Program-made: the position numbers and the translations under genes
The notes under the pieces: model-generated
What the model was told of the DNA's origin: nothing
The model's input: the letters and a program-made list of their open reading frames with translations, nothing else
Database searches by the model: none
From: Tritrichomonas foetus
Lineage: Eukaryota; Parabasalia; Tritrichomonadida; Tritrichomonadidae
Direction of reading: 5' to 3'
Assembly (NCBI GenBank): GCA_001839685.1
Contig: MLAK01000629.1
Location: 1-64,000 of the forward strand
Length of the DNA: 64,000 nucleotides
Part shown: positions 30,117-40,519 of the stretch, piece by piece
How the letters are laid out: each line of letters begins with the position of its first letter
How positions within the stretch are numbered: position 1 is the first letter of the stretch

Positions 30117-31987
30117 ATTATGTTTGTAGTTCAGATTCTTTTTTATTATACATCTTCCTTTAAAAGAATAAGACAATTTAGGTTTGTTTCTGATCACAAC
30201 ATCTCATGTGAAAAGTCAAACATTGATCATTTGACATGTTATTGTGGATGTTGAATATTTCCAAATGAGTTTTTTATCTGAAAGAAGTGACTTTTTCGAA
30301 ACTTTTTTTGTTTCAATTGAAATGGCATTAGAATGTCATTTGAAGTCATTTTATAACATATGATCGCAAAAGAAAAATTTTGTTCGGTTTCTATACCATT
30401 TTTGATACATTCTTGTATTAATTAAGTGAATGAAAATTCGTGAAACCAACTATTTATAGCCCATTTTCATCAAAGATTAGTTTTAGTTTCATTTCATGAT
30501 TTACTTTCAGTGAAAGTTTGATTTAATTATCAAACAACTGTAAATAATCTTCAATTTTAGATTCATCTATGTCTTAATCAATGAAAGGAATCTTCTTTTC
30601 AATTGTTCAGAAATGTAACAAGACATGAAATAATTTCTGAATAATTAGATTTAGGATCAGTACAATTTATAAATAAAACGTTGTTGTGTTTCATTTGGAA
30701 TATTAGAAAGTTTCGTTCATTTTCATCCTTTAACATATTTTGAAAAGCATTGCTTCTCAAGAAAAACGAATCTGATGGATCGAAAATAAATTGGAAAAAT
30801 AATAATTTCACATAATAAAAGTAGAGGTAAAAAACAAATTTCTTTCGATACAATTTTTTCTTAATTAAAATTTTACTCACTTCCTTCATTGTTTCCTCTG
30901 ACTCGGAGTTAATTATAGAGTTATAAACACAATAATTTGTCTACAAATGGTATGAGAATAATTTTGTGCGCCTGTTTCAAGCCCAAAAACTCTTTTTCTT
31001 ATATGTCCTAAAGAGAACCTCTCAAATTGCTCCAAATTCTTTGAGATGTTTACTTTATTATTATCCTTTCTATATTGTTATCCTTTCTTTATTGTTATCC
31101 TTTCTTTATTGTTATCCTTTCTTTATTGTTATCCTTTCTTTATTGTTATCCTTTTGTTATTGTTTTCCTTTTTCTATTCTCTCATACATCGAAGTCATTA
31201 ATATGCTTGATTAATTGTTGAAGAAATATTCAATGCTTTATTACTCATCGGTTTCTTACCTGTGTCTAGACTCTTTTTGACTTACTGACATTTTGGATAG
31301 TAAATTGGGAAGCATCAACATCTTGATGTTTTTTCGATGTACTAAATTGATTAATTTGTCACAGAAGAATTCGATCTTCTTCAAGAGATAATACCATGTT
31401 GTTTGCACATGATTCTGTAAACTTATCATCTTAAAAGATTGTATAACTTTTAGCAATTTCTGCGATAATTACGCTTAATGATGAATGTTAGGGAGCTTTG
31501 ATTTAATATTTTATGAAAGCAAGCAATCAAACATTTGGAAATTGTTTCGTTTTATGCTTCAATAACTTAATTAAAAATTCACTGATTGATTTTCTTCACA
31601 TAATCAAACCTTTTTCATCTGAATAAAGGTTTTCGATCTTTATTTGTTTCTTGTAGTTGGCAAAGATGGGAATTGTGTTCTAGTTCATTAAGTGGGAAAT
31701 TTTACAGGAATATATTATCATACTTAGCTGGAATCTCAGAAAAATCAAAGTAGACTTTCCCAGAAGTGAAATCGAAGTAATTAATTTTTTTAATTCAGAA
31801 AATATCATGGATCCAATTTCACTATGAATTAGAAATCAAAATAAGAATAAGAAATACGAAAAAGAAATTAAACAATATTTTATTTCTTAACAAGAATACT
31901 ATACATACACCCTATATATTATATATAAACATAAACATGATTTTTCATTCATTCAAACAATATTATTATTTTCAGTGCTTATCACTT
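30117..31987. other. Intergenic with 17-bp repeats
   Basis: 1.9 kb, AT-rich. It contains the tandem repeat at 31061-31162 and only weak, hydrophobic or short frames; none is supported as a gene. Confidence 0.4.
31061..31162. repeat. 17-bp tandem repeat, six units
   Basis: Six consecutive units of TTATCCTTTCTTTATTG, four of them (31078-31145) identical and the first and last slightly degenerate. It is a pyrimidine-rich minisatellite in a noncoding spacer. Confidence 0.85.
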
Positions 31988-33589
31988 TCATTTCATGTAA
32001 ACATTCAAATTTTGATTTTTCGATGTCATCAATTTGTTGAGCCTGTGCTGGTTTATGCTCAATAGCAAGGAATTTCCTGTTTTAGGTGCTGCATGTTGAG
32101 CTCTCCTGCTTCCAGCAGCCCTTGTTGTGTCTGGAGACTGTTGTTCAATTCTTGATAGAGAGCGATAGAGGCCGTTTGCTGGATTGCTTGTTCTCCTCGA
32201 TTTGCAAATCTGCAGCTGCGAATTGTTTAAACAGGGGAGCCTTGATGATAATTGGCAACCATGAGATTGTGATGGAATTGATGATGAATTTGTAATATTC
32301 GTTATTTTTATATTTCGTTGTGCTGCTAACTTTGTGAAATAGTTTTGTACTTCAATAAGTTGAATTCTTTGGTTTGGCTCAACACGCAGCATCTTTTTTA
32401 TTATTGGTCCAATGTCCGATGGAACATTGGTCATAGTATATATTCCATTTCTTATTTTACGTATAGCTTCAGACCTATCATTTCCATTGAATGGAAAGTG
32501 TTTCGAAAACATCAAATAAATCAAAACGCCGAGCGACCAGATGTCAGCTTTAAATGGCGAATGTTCAACTTTGTTGATTACTTCAGGTGCAACATACAGG
32601 AGGGACCCACCTCCATTATTTGTGAGCTCATTTGAATTTGTCAATATTTGGGATAATCCAAAATCAGCAATTTTCACTCGATCATTACTATCAAACAGTA
32701 TATTAGCTGCTTTTATATCTTGATGTGCAAGATTGTTCTCATGACAGTATTGTAATCCAGCAATAATTTCAAGAGTGATTTTCACTAGGTCTGAAAAAGT
32801 TAAGTGATTTAAACGGTCGTCTAGTGTTCCATGCGCACAATATTCCAAAACAAGAAAAGTGTAACCACCTTCACTGAAATAATCATAAAGCCGAATAACA
32901 TTCGGATGATCAAGTGACTGTAAGGCAATTGCCTCCAATTCCATAGAGGCGGCATGTCTTCTCATAATGTCTTCAGGATTTTCTTTCTTCTTCATATTTT
33001 TGAGATCCAATCCCATAATATCTCTTTCGAAGCTATCGCTCATAAAATTGTATGGTTTTTTGATCGGGTTGTTTATTTTTTTGTTGATTGGGTTGCTTAT
33101 TGGCCGATTTATAGGATTATTTATTGGATTATTAATTGGTCGATTTATCGGTTTATTTATTGTTTTTTGGTTACTGCTTTCTGATGGATTTTCAATTATT
33201 TCGTTTTCGTTCGGTTTGTTTTGATGATTCGAATCGACTTGATTATAAATATTTTGAGCTGTTTGATTCGGCTGTTTTTCTGATTTTTCGTTTTCGGGTA
33301 GATTTTGAATCAAAATTGACTCGTTATTTTCATTTTTTTTCATAGAAGCGATTTTCGGATCAATATACGGATTATCATTCGATTGGTCTTCATTCATTGA
33401 ATTATTGTTTTTTACACCAAATTGAGTTGTTCCAAGCGGCGTCCGCATCATTTTTATGGCGAAATCGAAATCGACTTTATAATTTGAAGAACGTGCTTTG
33501 AAAACGCAACCAAAGCCACCTTTTCCTATCTCTTCAGTGAGAACATAGTTCCGAATTGTGAAAGGGAGAGTAAAAGGATGATCGGTCAT
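31988..33589 (-). CDS. Ser/Thr protein kinase with HQD catalytic loop
   Basis: 533 codons from the ATG at 33589. The frame is open about 60 nt further upstream but has no earlier ATG. Glycine loop IGKGGFGCVF (~21-30), catalytic Lys in FAIKMMR (~46). A 150-residue Asn/Lys-rich insertion follows between beta 3 and helix C, including a tandem INRPINNPINNP repeat (~155-185). Then DHPNVIRLYDYF, the catalytic loop AHQDIKAANILFD at ~290, DFG in VKIADFGLSQ at ~310, and SLLYVAPEVIN. The normal Arg of HRD is Gln, so activation by loop phosphorylation may not apply, but Asp, Lys and Asn needed for catalysis remain. The C-terminal tail is Ser/Arg-rich. The family is unassigned (CAMK/NEK-like). Confidence 0.9.
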   Translation of the reverse strand: MTDHPFTLPFTIRNYVLTEEIGKGGFGCVFKARSSNYKVDFDFAIKMMRTPLGTTQFGVKNNNSMNEDQSNDNPYIDPKIASMKKNENNESILIQNLPENEKSEKQPNQTAQNIYNQVDSNHQNKPNENEIIENPSESSNQKTINKPINRPINNPINNPINRPISNPINKKINNPIKKPYNFMSDSFERDIMGLDLKNMKKKENPEDIMRRHAASMELEAIALQSLDHPNVIRLYDYFSEGGYTFLVLEYCAHGTLDDRLNHLTFSDLVKITLEIIAGLQYCHENNLAHQDIKAANILFDSNDRVKIADFGLSQILTNSNELTNNGGGSLLYVAPEVINKVEHSPFKADIWSLGVLIYLMFSKHFPFNGNDRSEAIRKIRNGIYTMTNVPSDIGPIIKKMLRVEPNQRIQLIEVQNYFTKLAAQRNIKITNITNSSSIPSQSHGCQLSSRLPCLNNSQLQICKSRRTSNPANGLYRSLSRIEQQSPDTTRAAGSRRAQHAAPKTGNSLLLSINQHRLNKLMTSKNQNLNVYMK

Positions 33590-35377
33590 AAGAAGACGGT
33601 GGAAAATTACAAACAAATATGAAAGAAAATGAGAGAACTTGGTATTCAAAATTTGAGATTCAGCAAATAAAATTGTAGGATGATTTACTTTTGCTTTTCA
33701 GAAACCATGAATTTTTGTGAACAAATGCAAATTAAAGAGAAAAAGTAGTTTTTTATTTATTGAATTAAAATTGTATGAATTACATATTGAAATAATTGAA
33801 TTGATATCATGGAAATATTGTGAATTATTCCAAATGCACTGAAATTATAAACAAAATAAATATAATTTCCTAACGGAGATACGATTAGATATATCTTCGA
33901 TATGGAATTATTAACATGAAAAATACACTATCAATTCAAATTATATAAATCATTTTGAGAAATTATTCAGTGATCTTTTTTCAGAGGAGTTTCAATTTGA
34001 GGCTCTGAAAATTAAAATCATTAGAAATCCGATAATATGATTTTACCTCGACCTAAAATCAATAATTAATTTTCGTTTTTATTGAAAGTGTTGAATAATC
34101 AGTTTTTAATTGAAATATCAAGAGGTATGTCTTTTGACTGTTGATTTATGATGCTAAAATCAATTATTAGAAATTGAATGGATTTCAAGTAATTTTTCTA
34201 ACAACAATATCTTTATTTTAAAATGGAATAAGTATGTATAATTTAATTATGGTAGTTATCTCCAAAATTTGGTTCAAAAAAATAAAATATGATTATGAGA
34301 CATCTATCATTCTGGTGAATCCCTTCGTAGAAATGAACATTTTAAATTCAAATTCTTTCAATTAATTGTGGCAGTTTTTTGTTCGGTATTTCAATTTTTT
34401 GAATATAATTATTCATTTGTTCATTGATTCTTTAAAGCATAAAATTTTCACCAAACTCCTAGGATGCACATTAAATAATTTTTTTATTTTCCCGTGTTAT
34501 CGAATATGTTTATCAGAATTTATGAATTAACGCGAATTAATTCGCGACCGGTGCTACTGTGAACACTTTTAGCTAATTTAACTTATCATTTGACCATATA
34601 TGTTCACGATAAAACAAGTCGAACGTTATTTTTAAATACTTCTCAATTGGAATATATTTTGAGATATTTAAATATGTTTTTTGTGTTAATTCAGAAATAT
34701 TTCAGAACATATTGAAAAATATTGGATGATACCTTTTGGTCTCAATCTAGCTCCATATTATTATGCATGTATATAAATTTCTTCATGATTTATGAAATAG
34801 AACTATGAACATTAAGATGGTAAATAACATCTCAATTTTCTGTAACATTCAAAATTTGTGAAATTCAACAAGAAATTTTAAACAATTTTATTCTCCATTA
34901 CATGTTTTGGTTCGCAGAAACCCGAATATCTTCTCATTTCATGATAATATAGAGAAAATAAATTTGACACTAACATAGGCATCTGCGAGATGATAATCTG
35001 ATACAAGAATTTTAAATCTCATGATTTGAAAGTATACTCAATTAGATTGAATATATCATTCAATTTTAAAACAATGATTTTATTTTCTTCGGTTTGGAAC
35101 TGTTTTGTCGGAAACCCCAAACTTATATCGTGGAATTGTATCATACATGATTGCTTATCATTCGAAAGATGCATAAAATCATTTCCAGCATTCACGGCGC
35201 GATTTTCCGAGATCTTCCTGACAAGAATGTTAATAACGATAAACATCAGGTCAAATAAAGGACAAATTCATATCGTGATTGATTTTTGCATCATTTGGAA
35301 AGCATCAAACAAAATTTCACCTTGATTATCCTGAAAAAAAGAAAATGAAGAAAACAGAAATTAGGTTTTATTTTTCT
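33590..35377. other. Intergenic, no gene supported
   Basis: 1.8 kb of AT-rich spacer between two minus-strand genes; no recognisable protein or RNA gene. Confidence 0.45.
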
Positions 35378-36148
35378 TTATGGGAAGAACTTCTTGGAAA
35401 CAACTTCATCACGCTTTCCTTCAAATTCCTCTTTTGTGAGCCTCATTGCTGGAAATTCTTTCATGCAAGCAAGCAGCGATCCTCCGCAAAATGCAGATGT
35501 TCCTGCGGCGAGTGTTGAATAGGCCTTTGCGCCCTCGACCTTGCCGTTGAGCGACTCTTCGATCTTCTTTCTTGCATCCGCTGTTTCTGCTGGGGTGCCA
35601 CCAAGAACGATACTTGTTATCAATTCGCTTTCTCCGTTGGCGACTTTGACAATTGCGTCTGCGAGCTCACTGCTTCCGATGAGTGTTTTTGGATCGCTAT
35701 TCTCGATTCTGACGATCCTTTCTGCTTTCGCGTATCCGTTGACAACTGGAACAAGATAAACGGTCTCCTGACCAAATTCAATAACAAGGGAAGTAAGGCG
35801 ACCGTTTACATATGATGTAAGGACTGCTGCATCAGCTAAGAAAACGTGAGAAGCGCCAAGCTTGTTGAAGAGTACGTCGCACAAGTGGACTCGGTCTTCA
35901 GTCGAAGTGAGAGGAGCATTAGAAACCAAAACTGATGAATTCTTTGGATCTCGTTTAACTTCTGTAAAAGCGCGTTCGAGGACAGGAACGAGTGAATCCC
36001 AGTCGACGATTTTTCCTTTTTGGACTGGTCATTTTCCATCGGAAACTGTTTCAAATGTGGATTGTGGTTCTGTGTCACCGTGGAGGCCAACGCGTGTTTG
36101 GAAGCTGTCGAGGTCAATTACGACGGTTTTTTCTTGATTTGATGCCAT
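35378..36148 (-). pseudogene. Miniature actin-like gene with in-frame TGA
   Basis: From the ATG at 36148 (MASNQEKTVVIDLDSFQTRVG) to the stop at 35378 the frame is continuous except for one TGA at 36031-36029. It encodes about 256 positions against 375 for actin. Actin-like landmarks are: phosphate-1 region VVIDLDSFQTRVGLHGD; GKIVDWDSLVPVLERAF; SVLVSNAPLTSTEDR; VLTSYVNGRLTSLVIEFGQ (phosphate-2 region); IVLGGTPAETADARKKIEE (adenosine region); and FCGGSLLACMKEFPAMRLTKEEFE near the C terminus. The roughly 100 residues of actin subdomain 4 are absent. It is a divergent actin-related protein or compact actin paralogue. The upstream AAAGTGA (36172-36178; TCACTTT on the minus strand) resembles a trichomonad initiator. 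Confidence 0.75.
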
Positions 36149-36842
36149 TTCTAGTTTGATGTGTGCTTTAAAAAGTGAAGTGAACAGATACCAAAATTTT
36201 GCTGATGAAGTGATATGCAAATATGAACTTTTTATGTGTATATTTGGCCAATATCGATTTTCTACAATAAAGTATTAAAACATAAATATTTTCATTTAGA
36301 CAAAATAAAAATTTGTATCAAAGTGAGATAGTGAAGAATTTCATTTGAAAACTATGTTTTCATGATTTCTTCATCAAAGATTCCATTTAATTTCACATCG
36401 TTCAATCTTTTTTTTTTTTTGCAATATTCTTAAGAAAAAAGCAAATTTAGTCAAAAGTATAGATGCCGCTTATGGACACTTTTATGGCCCAAAAAATGCT
36501 CTTATGGACAAAAATGTGAAGTGAGAAATTTGGAAAATCAAGCAAGGGTCATACATCCTTATGGAAAAAAAAAGTAGAAAATGATCACAAGCACCTATAG
36601 TTAAAAGTAAAATTTTAAGGAATTATTTCAAATTAATCAACTTTTTGATGAAACCATCAAATAATCTAAAATTAATAATCAATAATAAAAGGAGAACAGT
36701 TGTTCATGAATTTTTTGTGTATGGAAACTGTTAGATTTAGAATCAGAAAACTTTCATGAATGAATCTGAAAAGGAAAAAAAAAAAAAAAAAAAAAAATGA
36801 AGGGTGAACATTCAATATTAAATAATGTTTACAATTAATTGT
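36149..36842. other. Intergenic with 23-nt poly-A
   Basis: Spacer between two minus-strand genes. It contains a run of 23 A at 36775-36797, just downstream of the membrane-protein stop codon, and no gene. Confidence 0.5.
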
Positions 36843-38684
36843 TCAGAGAACAGATTCAGATGAAAGTGACAGAGATGATGAATTCTTGACTTCACCACTT
36901 TTCTTTTTCGATACTCGATTATATATAATAATCGAAGCAACTACTGCAATGATAACAACACAAGCAATCACAGTGCCCGCAATTCCACCAGGTGTTATTG
37001 AATTATTGCTTGTGTTTGCTGGTGGTTTATAATTCATTACATAGCACATGTATTCGTTTTCTTCAGATTCTTGAGTAATTTCATCATTAAATTCACTGTC
37101 TTGGGAGTTTGGATATTTTACACAGGACCCATTAAATCTATTGGTCCATTTTTCGCATGAAGTAAAGTGTACTCCACAAATAACTTTATACTCAGTTGTT
37201 GAAGAACCAAGATTCGTAACCTCCAGAGAATCTGGAACACTATCAAGTTCGTGAATGATAATAGGTGGGGAAATTGATGAATTAGAAGCATCAATTCTAA
37301 CTCTGGATGTCGACGCGAAAAATGTATATCCTTTCAAAGTAATTTTCGAATTTTTTGACATAATTAATTCATTATTAATTTGCGCATTTTGAATAATTGA
37401 TTCAGATCCTTGTTTTGTAATTAGTTTGTTGCACACATAGGTAATTCTTGTTGCATTAATTGTATCACTCATTAATTTCGCTTTTTCATTTACTTTAAAA
37501 CCGTCAATTGATGCCTTCTTAAACACAGTCAAGTTTTCAGTTTTTATCGAATCAACTCGAGAATTCACCAAAAGTGATAAATTTCCTTGACTCACAGTGA
37601 TATCACGAATCCCAATCCTTGTTGCAGCAGTACTCGTTAGAACAGCGAGGGATGATATTTGAGAGTCACTAAAAATGTTCACTGGTGCATTGTTTGTATT
37701 TATTTTTAATGTTGATGTTTTTTCGTTTGCTTTGAGGCCAAAAAGAAGATCTTGGTAATTACTTTCGTTTGGTTCTTCAAGAATAAATGTTGCATCTTCA
37801 ATTAAAGGTTCGAAGTAAATGTCAACCTTTGGTTTATAGCTTCCGTCAATAGTTATACTTTTTTGTTTGATTTCTATGACCATTTGTGAATTGCCTTCAT
37901 CTGGCAAGCGAATTGGCACACATGTGTCGCAAGTGTCAATATAATCTGACGAAGTGAAATTAAAAACATGAGATTCACTCGTGCTGTATATGAAATCGTC
38001 TGGCTTCTCACCAGGTGTTGTATCTTCTGGTCTTGGCGTTCTTGTTGGAATAACAGGCAGTAATTCAGTTTCTGTCTCATCTTCAATTTCAACTTCTGAT
38101 TCAATTGACATTTCATTTAGTGTGGAGAATGAGTAAGTTCCATCATTTTGATCAAACGTTTCTGTAAATGAAACAGTTATTTTTTCATCATCATTTTCGC
38201 TTATTTTTTCAGTTGTGATTTCATCATCAGCTGTAGTGGTGCTTAAAAAATCGGTTTTTGGTGAATCCGATTCTTCTTCAGATGAAGTGAAACTATTCAA
38301 ATTTTCATTTCCTTCTGTCATTTCACTTTCTGCATCAAAAACGGTTTCTTCTTCAGAAATGGTGCTTTCACTTTCATGAAATTCTGTTGGAGTTTGAAGA
38401 TCTCCAATTTCTGAAGTTTCTGTCAAAGTGTTGGAATCATCATTGAATATCGACGTTTCCTGGTTGCTATCGGTTTCGCTTGGAAATTCCTCACTGCTTT
38501 CTGATTCTTCTTCAGTGCTCGATTCTGGGGCCTGGTTGTCCGCCAGGGGGATTGGATGATATAACAATTCTTGTTTTTCTTGGTTGGAGAAATATTTTTG
38601 AGATTCTAATCGTTTTTGCGTGTCTGCGGAATGAGGGCGAGCTTCCCTGCATGAAATGATGGCAAGGAAAAAGTGGAAAATCAT
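36843..38684 (-). CDS. Acidic type I membrane protein, secreted ectodomain
   Basis: 613 codons, ATG at 38684. It starts with a short hydrophobic signal peptide (MIFHFFLAIISC). Residues ~45-235 are an acidic Glu/Ser/Thr-rich stalk, probably O-glycosylated. The middle part (~250-470) is rich in short beta strands with phrases such as TSTLKINTNNAPVNIFSD and may be a small beta-helix. A Cys-containing region is followed by one transmembrane helix at ~568-590 (GGIAGTVIACVVIIAVVASIIIY) and a short basic, then Ser-rich, cytoplasmic tail. The layout matches trichomonad surface glycoproteins. I do not recognise a named family, and an adhesive or protective role is inference. Confidence 0.75.
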   Translation of the reverse strand: MIFHFFLAIISCREARPHSADTQKRLESQKYFSNQEKQELLYHPIPLADNQAPESSTEEESESSEEFPSETDSNQETSIFNDDSNTLTETSEIGDLQTPTEFHESESTISEEETVFDAESEMTEGNENLNSFTSSEEESDSPKTDFLSTTTADDEITTEKISENDDEKITVSFTETFDQNDGTYSFSTLNEMSIESEVEIEDETETELLPVIPTRTPRPEDTTPGEKPDDFIYSTSESHVFNFTSSDYIDTCDTCVPIRLPDEGNSQMVIEIKQKSITIDGSYKPKVDIYFEPLIEDATFILEEPNESNYQDLLFGLKANEKTSTLKINTNNAPVNIFSDSQISSLAVLTSTAATRIGIRDITVSQGNLSLLVNSRVDSIKTENLTVFKKASIDGFKVNEKAKLMSDTINATRITYVCNKLITKQGSESIIQNAQINNELIMSKNSKITLKGYTFFASTSRVRIDASNSSISPPIIIHELDSVPDSLEVTNLGSSTTEYKVICGVHFTSCEKWTNRFNGSCVKYPNSQDSEFNDEITQESEENEYMCYVMNYKPPANTSNNSITPGGIAGTVIACVVIIAVVASIIIYNRVSKKKSGEVKNSSSLSLSSESVL

Positions 38685-40519
38685 GGATAAAATTTGTTGA
38701 CGATAGAAACTTTTTGAATAATATTTTGTGTCAATATATGAAATCTGTTTTCATAACTTTTTGTATGTATATTTCATAAAAAGAGGCCAAAATAACTCAG
38801 AAAAACTTCAACTATGAATCAAAAGATTATTTTTTATTTCTCCATGGAAATGTATTGTGTTTTGGCAAAACAAAAGTTTTGTTACACAATACATTCTTAA
38901 TAAATCCTAGATTTTTCATGAGGTGATGAAATAATTTTGGCATCATTTTTATAAAGCTATTATTTTTTGAATGAGTAAAAAAAACGGTGTTGTGGAAATA
39001 TGGAATTTCTATTTGTCTGTGGAAAAATATAAATGGAGAAAATGTACAGAATACTAAACTGAGTTAGAATAGAACATGATATATCTCTACGATGAACCAA
39101 ACTCACACTTGGAAGCCAAATTTATGTTAAAAAGAAAAATATGATTCACCAAAGAGGTGTTATTTAAATGAAAAAACAGTCACACAATCAATTTTGTTAT
39201 TAAAATCTGATTTTGTAATTTCCAAAGGGGAGTTTGTGTAATGAGGTATTTTGGTGATTATTTTTCTTGAGGAAATGCATTTCCAAAGGGATATTAGTGG
39301 AAATATGGATGTTAACTAATGTCCCTAGATGGATTTTTCCACATTTCCACAAACACTAAATTTAAATAAGAGGTTTCAGCTCCAATAAATGAAGAAACTC
39401 ATAGTTTTTGAGCACAGGTAGAAAATAAGTGATTAGAAGATTGAAATACAATAATAAAGCTTGAAGATACTTAATGCTTCCTTTCATTGATGAAAACAAA
39501 TAAACTAAAAACCACTCGCTAATTGTGATCTTTAATTGAGAATCATAGCTGGATTGTAGAAGTTCATTAGATTTCTATCTTCTCTTATCTTTCAAAATGA
39601 TGATTCTCAAGTAAAAATTGTATTTGCTTGAAAGTGTCCAAAAAAATATGATGATTCTGTAAAACCATTCTTTCCACCATTTTCTTTACGAACTTATTGA
39701 AGATTTTTATAAATTTATATGCTTGGAAATATTAATTATTGACGGTTTTTGACCTGAAAATGACCAAAAAATAATAATAATGATTAAAAATGTCAAATAA
39801 ATACTGCTTAATACATTCGAGATATGTTTTCCAGTCATTGTTGGGGTGGCTTTTTTACTCATTTGGTGTTCCGTAAATGATAGGCGGTGTTTCATCCTTT
39901 GGCAGCCATTCAAATGCTCATTCATACACAGTATAGTCGGAGTTATTGAACTCGATATACGATTAAATATACATTCGCTATTCAGGAATGCGTCCATGGA
40001 GAATTTCCGAATTTTACCTGAGCTACATGCGCACTTGCATTGAAATCAAATGAATTGAATATATTCGACAAATTTTTGGTGTCAGAAACACATAAATTTA
40101 TAAAGCTACACCTGTATTTGGCATGTACAAGAGTGTCATTTCACCATTAATTATCAAGGTGATTTTGAACAACCTGACACTCCACATCTGTAAATGGATT
40201 TTTCCTAACAACAGTGGCACAGAAAATACGTGATAAAAAGCAAAATCAATGCAAGAAAACGAGTGAAGAAACTCGAATGTTTTCAATAGCAATTCAAATA
40301 TTTCACTATGTGAAACCAAATATCGATTCAAACAGTCAATTTGTTTCTGATAAAACCTAATTATTGTGAGACAAATATTCAAAAATTATGAAGAATTATT
40401 TCACATTTAACAGCATAATTGAATTACTCACACTTTTTAAATAAGAATCACATTATTCTCTCACAAAAATTTTAAATAAAGCCTTCACAAAAAATCAATC
40501 CTTTATTTAATTTTGATCA
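38685..40519. other. Long divergent intergenic region
   Basis: 1.8 kb between the start of the acidic membrane protein (minus) and the SGNH protein (plus). Short frames on the minus strand near 39707-39997 and 40098-40382 show no recognisable domain. Confidence 0.4.

Noticed and set aside
30599..30889. 96-codon minus-strand frame
   Set aside because: Half of it is an aromatic-rich stretch typical of AT-rich spacer. The rest (NVLFINCTDPKSNYSEI) might be a remnant, but I recognise no family.
35836..36137. Frames of 91-93 codons overlapping the actin-like gene
   Set aside because: They lie in other frames of the actin-like coding region, which itself gives the homologous protein.
39707..40382. 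Two minus-strand frames of 94-96 codons in the spacer
   Set aside because: No domain, hydrophobic bias, and they overlap other frames of equal length on the plus strand.
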